Shown here: positions 9,001-16,834 of the stretch, piece by piece
How positions within the stretch are numbered: the first letter of the stretch is position 1
Layout of the letters: each line of letters begins with the position of its first letter
Assembly: GCA_964584995.1 (NCBI GenBank)
Contig: CAZPCA010000007.1
Coordinates: 1 to 44,984, forward strand
From: JAJTFW01 sp964584995
GTDB taxonomy: Bacteria; Bacteroidota; Bacteroidia; AKYH767-A; OLB10
Direction: 5' to 3'
Length of the DNA: 44,984 nt
Translations under genes and position numbers: made by a program
Notes under the pieces: model-generated
The model's input: only the letters and a program-made list of their open reading frames with translations
What the model was told of the DNA's origin: nothing
Database searches by the model: none

Positions 9001-10126
9001 GGTCAGCGACAATTCCAATGGTTGCTCAGGAGTGATTAAAGACACCGTTACTATTTTCAGTTTACCTGCTGCCGGATTTGTGAGCACGAATGCCTGCAGT
9101 GGACAACCCTTCACCCTGAACGACACCAGTACTATCAATGAAGGTGTAATTGCGAACTGGACCTGGACCTTGGCGGACACCATCCTCACAGGTAATGACT
9201 CACTCGACTACACCATTACCTCGTCCGGGAATAGTATTGTTGAACTGACAGTAACCAGCGATAAAGGCTGTAAAGACTCCGTCCGTCAGAGTATAATCAT
9301 TCACCCTCTGCCCGTCATAAACTTACAGGCCAACCCCTATTTCGGAGCTCCGCCACTCAACGTAGCATTTTCGGAAAACACTGGCCTAGGTAATCAGCAA
9401 TGGAATTTTGGTGACAATTCAAGTATCAACACAAGCCTGAATCCCAACCACCTCTACCTACAAACAGGCAACTATGTCGCCACATTGATATTGACGGATT
9501 CGCTCGGTTGCCGAAACCGGGATAGTATAGAGATTTTTGTGGTTGAACCCAACCGGGACATTGGTTTGAACAACCTGACCTTTACTAAAATCGATGGATT
9601 TTGGGAGATGAGTATTGGAATATCCAATACAGGAAATGAAGTAGCTGAAAGTTTCGAAATACAAGCTAATCTCAATAAAGTAGGAACATTCATCAATAGA
9701 TTCGAACAACAAAATCTATTTCCGGGGCAACAACAACAACTGGTTTTCAACACCAAACTTCCCTTTAACGGAATTGAGCCTGAATTCATGTGTGCTGAAG
9801 TCATCCGGTTGAATGATAAAGCGGATATGAATACCGCTAACAACTATTCCTGCAAAACCCTTTCAAAGGATTTTGACATCCTCAACCTGTATCCAAACCC
9901 GTCGAATGATCTTATTCAAGTGGACTTGTACTTAAGCGCGGAAAACAAGGTAGAAATTCAGCTTTTCGATGCGCGCGGAAGACTATGCATTCAACAACAG
10001 TACACTGCTGTACAGAATGGGCTGCAGAAACTCTCGCTTTCAATTGCGCATCTGGAAGGAGGCACTTATCATCTACGGGCATCCAGCGGTGAGATTACAA
10101 GGAATGCCGTTGTGTTAAAACAGTAA
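6074..10126 (+). CDS. Secreted propeller-PKD protein with T9SS type A sorting domain
   Basis: 1350 residues from the ATG at 6074. The frame is open from 6011, but the 21 extra residues precede a clear signal peptide (ISHLLLALLLVGCKIGFGQ). Residues about 80-365 hold six ~45-residue repeats of the pattern 'GxxWxxFVV...NxLxRxDFGNSLxN', which looks like a six-bladed beta-propeller. Residues about 415-1155 hold nine PKD-like modules, several with WDFGDG or WDFGDN; two are degenerate. A CARDB-like beta module (about 1155-1265) follows, then a type A sorting domain (LNLYPNPSNDLIQVDL to the C-terminus). It is probably a large surface or released adhesin-like protein. No enzyme motif is seen. The 3' end is 3 bp from a convergent glycosyltransferase gene. 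Confidence 0.9.
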   Translation: MSSRISHLLLALLLVGCKIGFGQCPAPSFLASDTVCPLQPLLLNNSLSTASTHSWDFCLGDLDSVPSCINIPSSPGTLAFPQNAKLVEENGEFHAFVVNATANYITRYDFGNSLQNVPVITNLTGSTLLSTFASGIDMVKANGKWYAFVVTFSGNNLIRVEFDSLKHLSPSVINMNVSGLFSPFTIKLIGGYAFIGCYQTPDLMRVDFNGDYTNTSVSSSSAANTGAFANYGIDIAYDCSTGKYIGYGTISGAGILYKLDFGNTLSNNATFSTVSTNLTGGQGVLLAQEGNEWHVFAVGSNNVFHHFEAGSSLDNPLTLNYSGSLGNTLADPKNIQLVKSGSIWSGIIVNNAGQNLSILNFPQGCSTGVQSSLLASPTGINYPSGTSGYQPFELREIVNDTVYIYTDSVLVDILPPKAFFGFNNTCIGTPVEFFDSSEVCFGAISSWSWDFGDGNNSALQNPTHTYSSSGTYIVTLTCTSSGGQSNTLSLPVAITPSPLAGFINNGNVCAGAPLSFIDNSSASTNILDWQWQFGDNSIASGTQVVHQYQAPGTYTVTLVIETENGCIDSTASNVNVLPGPFAGFTVNNTCAGDSVQFTNTSASPGTSISGYQWDFGDNSNSTAINPSHFYGLTTGTFPVTLIAQSNNGCADTSIVDVTLSNKANPAFVLSKDSACTFENIFFSDLSVPAPGDTILRRIWDFGDGTTDTNSTTVSHSYSLPGAYTIRLTVFSPTDCDTLVSQTVYIIGSPSATFTATDACEGAENVFTDLSTTPLGTNITSWSWDFGDGQTSGLENPLHLYADTGAYAVQLIVINNTGCSDTSSVTTTVRANPLSGFSFGKICTKDSVLFTDSSTVGNGTISSWSWSVSGTGQTSNDQNPHLYFPDPLAYQVSLVSTSTFGCRDTLIRTVVADASPAFSISSDNVCAGEIVQFQYIPDPGSIISASYLWLFGDSTASFTQNPSHLYATPGLYPITLEVSDNSNGCSGVIKDTVTIFSLPAAGFVSTNACSGQPFTLNDTSTINEGVIANWTWTLADTILTGNDSLDYTITSSGNSIVELTVTSDKGCKDSVRQSIIIHPLPVINLQANPYFGAPPLNVAFSENTGLGNQQWNFGDNSSINTSLNPNHLYLQTGNYVATLILTDSLGCRNRDSIEIFVVEPNRDIGLNNLTFTKIDGFWEMSIGISNTGNEVAESFEIQANLNKVGTFINRFEQQNLFPGQQQQLVFNTKLPFNGIEPEFMCAEVIRLNDKADMNTANNYSCKTLSKDFDILNLYPNPSNDLIQVDLYLSAENKVEIQLFDARGRLCIQQQYTAVQNGLQKLSLSIAHLEGGTYHLRASSGEITRNAVVLKQ

Positions 10127-10129
10127 GCG

Positions 10130-11029
10130 TCACACCATCTTTGATTTCAGGGTATATTTCAAAATGGCCAGTGTCCTTCTTTCCAATAAGATGAATGGAT
10201 GCCTGCGGACACCACGCATAAAATAATACCATCCCCGCTTGACTTTCCCTGCTAAAACGAGGTGCAAAGCGTTGTAGGAATCTGAATAGGCAAACATTTT
10301 TTTCGATTGTTTACCGAACACCCTATTTACTTCCGGATCATGAAAGGCATAGTACATGGCCAATTGCTTACGACGCACCAGCTTTGCTTCATCCACAGCA
10401 TACACACTACGATCATCGTGAAGAACGAGACAGGCACTGACTTTCTCGTCCCTTTTAAGTCCGAAATTGGCAGCCAGCCTCAGCCACAACTCCCAGTCTT
10501 CCGAACCTGAGAGTTCTCGGTCTTCGTTGAAAGGAAACATCAGCGCTTCCGCTCTACGGACAAAAACACCCAAACAACTCAGCGGATTACCCTTGACCAA
10601 AAATCTGACATTGGTACTGTCATAACTGTGAATGAATCGAACCTTATCCCGCAAATTATTCCGGACCTCGTAGGCCTGATGATAAAATACCGGCAGCCGG
10701 TACTTCATCAAACCTGCATGGGCATTGGAAAGATAATCGGGATAGTATTGATCGTCTGAATCCAGAAAAGTAATATAATCACCTGTTGCAGCACGCACTC
10801 CGGTATTTCGGGCGGCAGCACGCTCCGAATTCGCAATCCGTATATATTTTACACGAGGATCAGTAATAGTAGCCACAACATCCTGAGTGGAGTCGGTACT
10901 GCCATCGTCCACTACAATGACCTCAAAATTCCTATAATCCTGCAACAATACTGAACGCAAGGAAAGGAGAATGAATTCAACCCTATTATAGGTTGGAATT
11001 ATCACTGAAAACTTCAAATTATGCTTCAT
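10130..11029 (-). CDS. Glycosyltransferase family 2 (GT-A fold)
   Basis: 299 residues, start ATG at 11029. The GT2 signature is clear: FSVIIPTYNRVEFI at the N-terminus, VIVVDDGSTDST near 38-50, ARNTGVRAATGDYITFLDSDD near 80-100 (DxD-type metal site SDD), and an acceptor-side SEDWELWLRLA near 180. No membrane segment is evident, so it probably acts on the cytoplasmic face, transferring a sugar from a nucleotide donor to a lipid-linked glycan. The start overlaps the end of the upstream GT4 gene by 11 bp, so the two are translationally linked. It is the last gene of the minus-strand glycan operon. Donor and acceptor sugars cannot be told from sequence. Confidence 0.93.
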   Translation of the reverse strand: MKHNLKFSVIIPTYNRVEFILLSLRSVLLQDYRNFEVIVVDDGSTDSTQDVVATITDPRVKYIRIANSERAAARNTGVRAATGDYITFLDSDDQYYPDYLSNAHAGLMKYRLPVFYHQAYEVRNNLRDKVRFIHSYDSTNVRFLVKGNPLSCLGVFVRRAEALMFPFNEDRELSGSEDWELWLRLAANFGLKRDEKVSACLVLHDDRSVYAVDEAKLVRRKQLAMYYAFHDPEVNRVFGKQSKKMFAYSDSYNALHLVLAGKVKRGWYYFMRGVRRHPFILLERRTLAILKYTLKSKMV

Positions 11030-12140
11030 AAAGATGATAAAGTGACCGCATCATATTGTCAATCTGAAAACGTTCATAAACAACCAACTTGCCATTCCGG
11101 ACCAATAATTGTCTGTAGGGATCGTCAGACAATAAGCGCTTCACACCAACGTAGATTGCTTCCGTATCACGGAATGGGACAACCACTGCATTCGACCCAT
11201 GAATGAACTCACGAGCAATTCCCGACAACGTGAACACAGAGGGTATTCCTGCTGCCAGTGCTTCTACATATACCTGACCGAAAGCCTCTGCTTCTTCATC
11301 GATCGGAACATGCACAAATACATCGAACAACTGATATAAAGAAGAAAGATCCTTTTCGAAAGGAATCCTTGTAACTGCCACATTGGGTATATCCGACAAC
11401 AGCTCTTCTAATTCCATCACATAATCCCCCTTCGCATTTGCCAATACCAGTAAGGCGCCAGGATAATCAGATAATAGTCTTTTAAATGCAGGAATGATGT
11501 ATTGTATGCCTTTCCAATGCGTAAAGCGAGAAATGACACCGATTACCGGAGATCGCCCTGAGGGATTGTACTTGTTCCTCAACTCCCGTGTCCGCTCATT
11601 GTCTGTTTTGGAAAATAATTCCAATTCAAAACCGTGATTCACCATGAACACCTTACCAGGAGAGACTCCTTCCCTGCCCACCAAAACCGACTTGACATTT
11701 TCGGAAATAGCGGCGATATGCGTGCTCATGTAATTCACGATACGGTCGTATTTAACCATACGCGGATGGTAGTCGAAATGAAAAGTAGAATGATGGCGTG
11801 TGTAGACACGTTTGGGGACACGGGCAATGAAAGCGGACGTGATTGCCAGCAAATTGGCATCAAACAAATGTGCGTGAACAATAGAGGGACGATGACGCAG
11901 GAAGTAAAAAAATAACTTCAGGAACAACATAGGATACGATTTCTTGCCTCGAAAACCATAAAAACGCACTTTCACTCCACGATCTCTGAATACATCAAAC
12001 AGCTGAGGTCGTTTCGCATTCAGAAATATGAATTCAACATCATATTTATGCCGATCCAGATGAGCATCGAGCCAATCGAACCCAAGAGCATAATCCACGT
12101 TGGAGACCACATAAATCAATTTTGTTTTACCTATGGCCAC
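11019..12140 (-). CDS. Glycosyltransferase family 4 (GT-B fold)
   Basis: 373 residues. The start codon is GTG at 12140 (MAIGKTKLIYVVSN), 3 bp after the previous gene. The N-terminal half has the acceptor domain with RPSIVHAHLFDANLLA and a YTRHHSTFHFD segment. The C-terminal half has the nucleotide-sugar domain: VIGVISRFTHWKGIQYIIPAF near 195 and the EX7E-type loop EAFGQVYVEALAAGIPSV near 290-310. It transfers a sugar, with retention of configuration, to a growing glycan. It overlaps the following GT2 by 11 bp and follows another GT2 by 3 bp, so it is part of a three-gene transferase block. Specificity is unknown. Confidence 0.93.
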   Translation of the reverse strand: MAIGKTKLIYVVSNVDYALGFDWLDAHLDRHKYDVEFIFLNAKRPQLFDVFRDRGVKVRFYGFRGKKSYPMLFLKLFFYFLRHRPSIVHAHLFDANLLAITSAFIARVPKRVYTRHHSTFHFDYHPRMVKYDRIVNYMSTHIAAISENVKSVLVGREGVSPGKVFMVNHGFELELFSKTDNERTRELRNKYNPSGRSPVIGVISRFTHWKGIQYIIPAFKRLLSDYPGALLVLANAKGDYVMELEELLSDIPNVAVTRIPFEKDLSSLYQLFDVFVHVPIDEEAEAFGQVYVEALAAGIPSVFTLSGIAREFIHGSNAVVVPFRDTEAIYVGVKRLLSDDPYRQLLVRNGKLVVYERFQIDNMMRSLYHLYEA

Positions 12141-12143
12141 TGC

Positions 12144-13031
12144 TCAAGTCGATTTAAAAAGTGTTCTAAAAAAATTAGCAGGAGAATAAAAGACGGATAA
12201 AAGTGTGAATTTCTGGCAAGCCCACCAATTACCGGTCCTGAAATTAGCGCCTGCCAATACATAGTTCGACTTCGCTAAAAAAAGACGTTTCAAGCCCGCA
12301 TCCAGCCTGATTTTGCTGACAACAAAACCGAAATAGATTTGATTATCCACTATCAACTTATTTGTCAAAGCATTTGACATGCTGTAACGGTGGAATCGGT
12401 AAAAAAGGCAGGACTGTTCATCACGCAGCATACATCCCACCAAGAATCTATCTATTTCCAATAAAAAATATCTGTCCGCAGTGCTCGAGAGTGCCTCATT
12501 GAAACCCAACTTATTTCTTACCAATGCATCACGGCGAAACAAATAACTTGAAGGACAGGTAACCACGAAAGGGTCAAATGTCAACACCTCCTCCTTTACA
12601 CTCACACAAGCTGATTTCAACAAGCCATCGATAAGCTGATTTTCTTCATCCAACTTACGAACCATTCCACAGGAATAATCAAACAAATCGAATTCCTGAA
12701 GAATGCGAACGCGTTCAACAAGAAAATCATGCGACATTACATCATCGGCATCAAAGAAGACAACGAACTCCCCTTTAGCGAATGAAAATCCTTTGTTTCG
12801 TGTTGCCGAAACTCCTATGTTGGATTGACGATGAAAATACAGCCGGCTATCACTTATACCCTCCACTACGGATGCTGTAGCATCAGTGGAACCGTCATCG
12901 ATCACAATCACCTCCAGATGCCCATACGATTGCACAAGTACAGATTCGATGGTCCGTAAAATAAATGCAGCAGCATTGTAGGCTGGAATGACTACAGAAA
13001 CCAATCCCTTTATGGATTCCAAGGAATTCAA
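12144..13031 (-). CDS. Glycosyltransferase family 2 (GT-A fold)
   Basis: 295 residues. The first usable codon is TTG at 13031; an in-frame stop lies six codons upstream and no ATG intervenes. The N-terminus carries LVSVVIPAYNAAAFI, then VIVIDDGSTDATAS near 40 and ATRNKGFSFAKGEFVVFFDADD near 78-100 (the DADD metal site). A stretch near 150-180 (DPFVVTCPSSYLFRRDAL) matches the acceptor region of the family. It is 3 bp from the following GT4. The 109 bp upstream (13032-13140) hold only near-matches to the TAnnTTTG promoter motif (for example TGCATTTG and TACATCTG on the minus strand), so transcription may read through from the gene above. Confidence 0.92.
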   Translation of the reverse strand: MNSLESIKGLVSVVIPAYNAAAFILRTIESVLVQSYGHLEVIVIDDGSTDATASVVEGISDSRLYFHRQSNIGVSATRNKGFSFAKGEFVVFFDADDVMSHDFLVERVRILQEFDLFDYSCGMVRKLDEENQLIDGLLKSACVSVKEEVLTFDPFVVTCPSSYLFRRDALVRNKLGFNEALSSTADRYFLLEIDRFLVGCMLRDEQSCLFYRFHRYSMSNALTNKLIVDNQIYFGFVVSKIRLDAGLKRLFLAKSNYVLAGANFRTGNWWACQKFTLLSVFYSPANFFRTLFKST

Positions 13032-13140
13032 GTGATGACTTATAATTTAAACAGATGTAGCAAATGCATCCGGCAAATCGATTTCCCGAGGTGAATTTGT
13101 TTATCCGTCGAAAATAAGAAAATTGGATTGAAAAGGTTGC

Positions 13141-14442
13141 TCACCGCTCTAAAGGACGGTTATTCATCAGTTCATGTAGCAATTTTGCCATCATACCGGC
13201 CTGCTTTTCCCTGGAATAATACTTGACCAACTCCATTTCCGACCTAACCTCAACCCGACCTGTTTCCTTCCATTCATGATACAATCGATTCAAGGCAAGT
13301 GCAAACTCCTTTGGATTATCCACTGAAACTCCACACCGACAATCTTTGACAAGCCGATCCAGCACATCCCCGTCCCCCGGTGCAATTACAATAAAGTTAC
13401 CTGAAGCTATGTAGTCAAATATTTTCGTTGAAATTATACCCCGTACACCCTTCCAGCCGGCATACGCCAAAACGTCGGCATTCAGCGTCTCCTGAAGGGC
13501 TTCAGCCTTCGAAACGCGGCCGGTCAGGGTCAAAAAAGAACCCGGAATAGCGGCCCTGAATCGAGAACCAATTTCAGGCAAGGCGTCGGCACCAATGCAT
13601 CGCACCTCGACATCCCCGGGATCCTTGTCCTTTAAAAAAGCCGTCAATCCTGAAAGTAAAACAGATATATCCTGTTCGGGATACAGATTTCCTATGATGG
13701 AGAACACAAATCTATTCTGCCTGATTTTATGCATTTGTGAAAACAAGCCGGCTTCGTATCCATTATAAATGACATGCATAGGTCTATCCGTCAACTTCTT
13801 TAACTCATCCACGAATGCCGGCACGATCACGGTCACAGCATCCACGTCCTTCAACCATTTACGGTAGGCAGCCGCGTATAAACCGTTCCAGATCCTTTGT
13901 TTCAAAGATGGACGATAAGCAGTGCTGAGCATCATATTGTGCCATAAATCACGAACATCCGCAATGACAGGCACGTCCGCCAAGTTTTTCACCACACTGA
14001 CCAATTCAAAGATATTACTGGGCGGCCCTGTGATAATCACGGCATCGTACCTGTTCGATTGTAAGTGAGCACCGAGAAAGTCCCTAAAAGCCAATGCTGC
14101 GTCCACCTCGGTGTTAAAGCGACCCAGCATACCCAGCATTAAAAAATAGACATTGCCGAAGAGTTTAGCAAGTGTCCGGTTCTTTTCCAACAAAACATTT
14201 AAACGACTTTTAGCAGAAGGCAAATAAATCACGCTGTAATCAGGATGTGTTTCGTTCGAAACCGGTGAATCATTGGGCAGCAAATAATCGTTCCAACTGT
14301 TCTCATTGCCGGTCCAATGCCTTGTCAACACGGTTGGTCGGATTCCGTATTGATGAAAATTCCTGGCCCATGAATATGCTCTCCAGGCAGGAGCGCCGTT
14401 ACAGGGCGGAAAATAATACGATATGACCAGTACCTGCTTCAT
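13141..14442 (-). CDS. Glycosyltransferase family 4, WcaI/WbuB-like
   Basis: 433 residues, ATG at 14442, sharing an ATGA overlap with the stop of the upstream asparagine synthase gene. The N-terminus VLVISYYFPPCNGAPAWRAY resembles the subgroup that works on capsule or O-antigen glycans. The segment YDAVIITGPPSNIFEL near 135, VIADVRDLWHN near 155, VFSIIGNLYPEQDISVLL near 250 and TKIFDYIASGNFIVIAPGDGDVLDRLV near 340-370 follow the GT-B order. It is a cytoplasmic or membrane-associated sugar transferase. Coupling to the AsnB-type gene suggests the two act on the same product. The sugar is not known. Confidence 0.88.
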   Translation of the reverse strand: MKQVLVISYYFPPCNGAPAWRAYSWARNFHQYGIRPTVLTRHWTGNENSWNDYLLPNDSPVSNETHPDYSVIYLPSAKSRLNVLLEKNRTLAKLFGNVYFLMLGMLGRFNTEVDAALAFRDFLGAHLQSNRYDAVIITGPPSNIFELVSVVKNLADVPVIADVRDLWHNMMLSTAYRPSLKQRIWNGLYAAAYRKWLKDVDAVTVIVPAFVDELKKLTDRPMHVIYNGYEAGLFSQMHKIRQNRFVFSIIGNLYPEQDISVLLSGLTAFLKDKDPGDVEVRCIGADALPEIGSRFRAAIPGSFLTLTGRVSKAEALQETLNADVLAYAGWKGVRGIISTKIFDYIASGNFIVIAPGDGDVLDRLVKDCRCGVSVDNPKEFALALNRLYHEWKETGRVEVRSEMELVKYYSREKQAGMMAKLLHELMNNRPLER

Positions 14443-16154
14443 CGTATAAATCGCTTAAGGAAAGAAGCAACAGCCAAATTTTTGAAACCATCCATAGATG
14501 GGCGAAGATTATGATGAAGCAGTAATACACCTGCCTCCTCCAATCGACGCTGAAAACCAGTAGACCGCATCCATTCCTGCTGTGGAGGAGCGAAACCGAT
14601 TTTATCTGTACGATTATAGATCGCGTCTGGCAGTAGTGGCTTCAAGGCTTCTCTCAGGACATATTTTGTCTTACCATCACGATAGATCAGATTTTCAGGA
14701 AGTGAGAATACAAATTCTACGAGCTCGTGCGATAAAAAGGGAAGGCGCACTTCGATACTGCTGGCCATAGAATTCCGATCCGCATATCGCAAAAGCGTAC
14801 CGAGATTATACCGCGTATAGTACCAAAGCTGCTGCTTTAATGTATACCCATTTTTGAATACCTTGCGTCTACAACCAACCACTGATAGAATAGGATCAAA
14901 AATAAAAGCCATGCCCAATTGGCCGTGATGGCCGTAGTAATCGTTGAACAACTTACGCTCTCTGGAAAAATCGGCCCATTTACCCTCTCTGTACAATTGC
15001 CATATAGCATAATATTTCAACTCATCGTAACCACAAAGGTATTCGTCCGCACCCTGGCCGTCCAATAAGACTTTGACACCCACTGCGCGAGGCAACTGCA
15101 TGACTTTCCACTGCGCATAAACGGATGCAGAAGCTAAAGGATATTCCTGATGCCAGGTGATAGCTTCCAGTTCACTCAGGAACTGCTTTTCATCCGGCCA
15201 AACATCGTGGCGCATAACACCCGTTTTCCCTACTACCTCATCCATCCAGGATCCTTCATCCTTCTCACTGTTAAAACGCGCTGAAAATGTGTGCTGCTGA
15301 GCATGGCCAAGGGCTGCCATACAGCAAACAACGGAAGAGGAATCTAACCCTCCGGACAAACTGCTTCCCACCGGAACATCGCTCCTGAGCCGTAGTCGTA
15401 CTGAAGAAGTAAAAAGCCGCAGAAACTCTTCCGTAGCCTCTTGCTTCGAAACAGGAATTGATTCGGCATCAGGATTTATAGTCCAGTACGTATGTTCTTC
15501 CAATTTCCCGTCCCGAACTTGTATCCACGTTGAGGGGCGCAAAGCCACTACCTCATCGAATGGAGTATGCACATCGTCGAAAATAGAAGAACCATCCAGG
15601 TGGGCTTGCAATAACTTCCAATCAGGAGAAAGTCGCTCAAAGAAGGCCCATATCGCCTTGATTTCGGATGCGAATGTAAGGTATCCGTCCTTCAGTGAAT
15701 AATAGAATGGCTTTTCGCCGAATCGATCTCTTGCCGCGAAGAAAGTTCTTGTTGCGTTATCCCAGACCGCAAAAGCAAACATCCCGTCGAGCATGCTCAA
15801 ACAGGATGCTCCGTGGCGGATATACAATTGAAGCAACACCTCTGTATCGGACGAAGTTTTAAAAACAACGCCCTCGCGCAACAACCCTGCTTTCAGCTCG
15901 ATGTAGTTGTAAATCTCTCCATTGAAAACAATTACAAATCTATCGTCGTCAGATAGCATGGGCTGCGCCGCAGCTGTCGATAAATCAATGATTGAAAGAC
16001 GGCGATGGGCGAAGCCAGCAGTTGCAGATTGATCAATCCAATGCCCATCTCCATCGGGTCCGCGATGCAAAAGCACAGACGACATTGCCTGTAAGCGGGC
16101 CATGGACACAGAACGACCGGACAAATGAGCCAGGACACCTGCTATACCGCACAT
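14439..16154 (-). CDS. asnB: Asparagine synthase (glutamine-hydrolysing)-like amidotransferase
   Basis: 571 residues. Cys2 (MCGIAGV) is the N-terminal nucleophile that releases ammonia from glutamine. HRRLSIIDL, VFNGEIYNY and SSDTEVLL complete the glutaminase pocket. The synthetase domain has the PP-loop SLSGGLDSSSVV near 260 and LLDGQGADEYLCGY near 345, where the more usual SGEGxDE is DGQGADE. The family makes asparagine from aspartate, but paralogues in glycan clusters are suspected of amidating sugar acids or other carboxylates; which applies here is open. It lies in the glycan operon, overlaps the next GT4 by 4 bp, and has a TAnnTTTG promoter match 118 bp upstream (16272-16279). A second paralogue lies at 20806. 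Confidence 0.92.
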   Translation of the reverse strand: MCGIAGVLAHLSGRSVSMARLQAMSSVLLHRGPDGDGHWIDQSATAGFAHRRLSIIDLSTAAAQPMLSDDDRFVIVFNGEIYNYIELKAGLLREGVVFKTSSDTEVLLQLYIRHGASCLSMLDGMFAFAVWDNATRTFFAARDRFGEKPFYYSLKDGYLTFASEIKAIWAFFERLSPDWKLLQAHLDGSSIFDDVHTPFDEVVALRPSTWIQVRDGKLEEHTYWTINPDAESIPVSKQEATEEFLRLFTSSVRLRLRSDVPVGSSLSGGLDSSSVVCCMAALGHAQQHTFSARFNSEKDEGSWMDEVVGKTGVMRHDVWPDEKQFLSELEAITWHQEYPLASASVYAQWKVMQLPRAVGVKVLLDGQGADEYLCGYDELKYYAIWQLYREGKWADFSRERKLFNDYYGHHGQLGMAFIFDPILSVVGCRRKVFKNGYTLKQQLWYYTRYNLGTLLRYADRNSMASSIEVRLPFLSHELVEFVFSLPENLIYRDGKTKYVLREALKPLLPDAIYNRTDKIGFAPPQQEWMRSTGFQRRLEEAGVLLLHHNLRPSMDGFKNLAVASFLKRFIR

Positions 16155-16271
16155 ATATTGTTGGTATTACCGTGATTTGAGATGTACACCATGAAAACCT
16201 GACTGGCAAAAAGGCAATGTATCATAGTGAGGTGATTGGCCATTGTATTAGCATTGATCCGCCCTGCTAGA

Positions 16272-16279
16272 CAAAACTA
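16272..16279 (-). promoter_or_regulatory. Bacteroidetes -7 promoter element TAGTTTTG upstream of asnB
   Basis: Read on the minus strand the bases are TAGTTTTG, an exact TAnnTTTG match, just after the acyltransferase stop (16295). It would start a separate transcript for the 16154-10130 gene block with a leader of about 110 bases. The -33 region is T-rich (GTGGTTTCG) but has no clean TTG. Confidence 0.4.
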
Positions 16280-16294
16280 AAAAAACGAAACCAC

Positions 16295-16831
16295 TTAGCC
16301 AGCATTGTCCTGCCTTTCACCTATCACACGAATCACTTTCGCAGGCACGCCGGCAATGACCACATTATCCGGAAAGGAGCGGGTTACTACAGCGTTGGCT
16401 CCCACTACCACATTGTCGCCCAGGGTTACGCCAGCTGTAACAACCACTCCGTTACCGAGCCAGCAATTACGACCAATCTTCACAGAGGCTTTTTCATACT
16501 GACTCAAGAGTCCGGGCGTATGATTGGCTGTTTGTATGCATATGTTGCAAGCCCAGATTGTCCCCCTTCCTACTTCAAGGGTGGTCCCATCGAACACAGC
16601 AATATAGGCTCCTCCACTTGCACAAAGATTCACGTTGACCGAATTGTCCTCAAAACGGCAATTCCTCCATCCGCTGATCTTATTTGTAAAATGGACTGAA
16701 AATGGAACCTCTGCGTTGACCCGGAATACGCGCTGCACAATCCAGTTCAACAAAAGATAGCCGACAGTAAAATCCTTGTAATAAGGGCGACCCAGCCATT
16801 TATAAAATGAAGACATGCATCCCAAACCCAT
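16295..16831 (-). CDS. Left-handed beta-helix (hexapeptide) acyltransferase
   Basis: 178 residues. Imperfect hexapeptide repeats run from about residue 75 to 165, including VKIGRNCWLGNGVVVTAGVTLGDNVVVGANAVVTRSFPDNVVIAGVPAKVI, the classic end of maltose/serine O-acetyltransferase-like enzymes. The WaB/WbbJ group in polysaccharide clusters O-acetylates sugars with acetyl-CoA. The candidate catalytic His is in TANHTPG near residue 103. The N-terminal ~50 residues (YKWLGRPYYKDFTVGYLL) are typical of this group. The first ATG (16831) lies 3 bp after the flippase stop; Met6 is an alternative start. It probably decorates the glycan made by the neighbouring transferases. The acyl group and acceptor are not known. 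Confidence 0.88.
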   Translation of the reverse strand: MGLGCMSSFYKWLGRPYYKDFTVGYLLLNWIVQRVFRVNAEVPFSVHFTNKISGWRNCRFEDNSVNVNLCASGGAYIAVFDGTTLEVGRGTIWACNICIQTANHTPGLLSQYEKASVKIGRNCWLGNGVVVTAGVTLGDNVVVGANAVVTRSFPDNVVIAGVPAKVIRVIGERQDNAG

Positions 16832-16834
16832 AAT

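Noticed and set aside
13032..13140. A promoter in the 109-bp gap inside the glycan operon
   Set aside because: Only 7-of-8 matches are seen and none stands out; the AT-rich gap alone is not enough.
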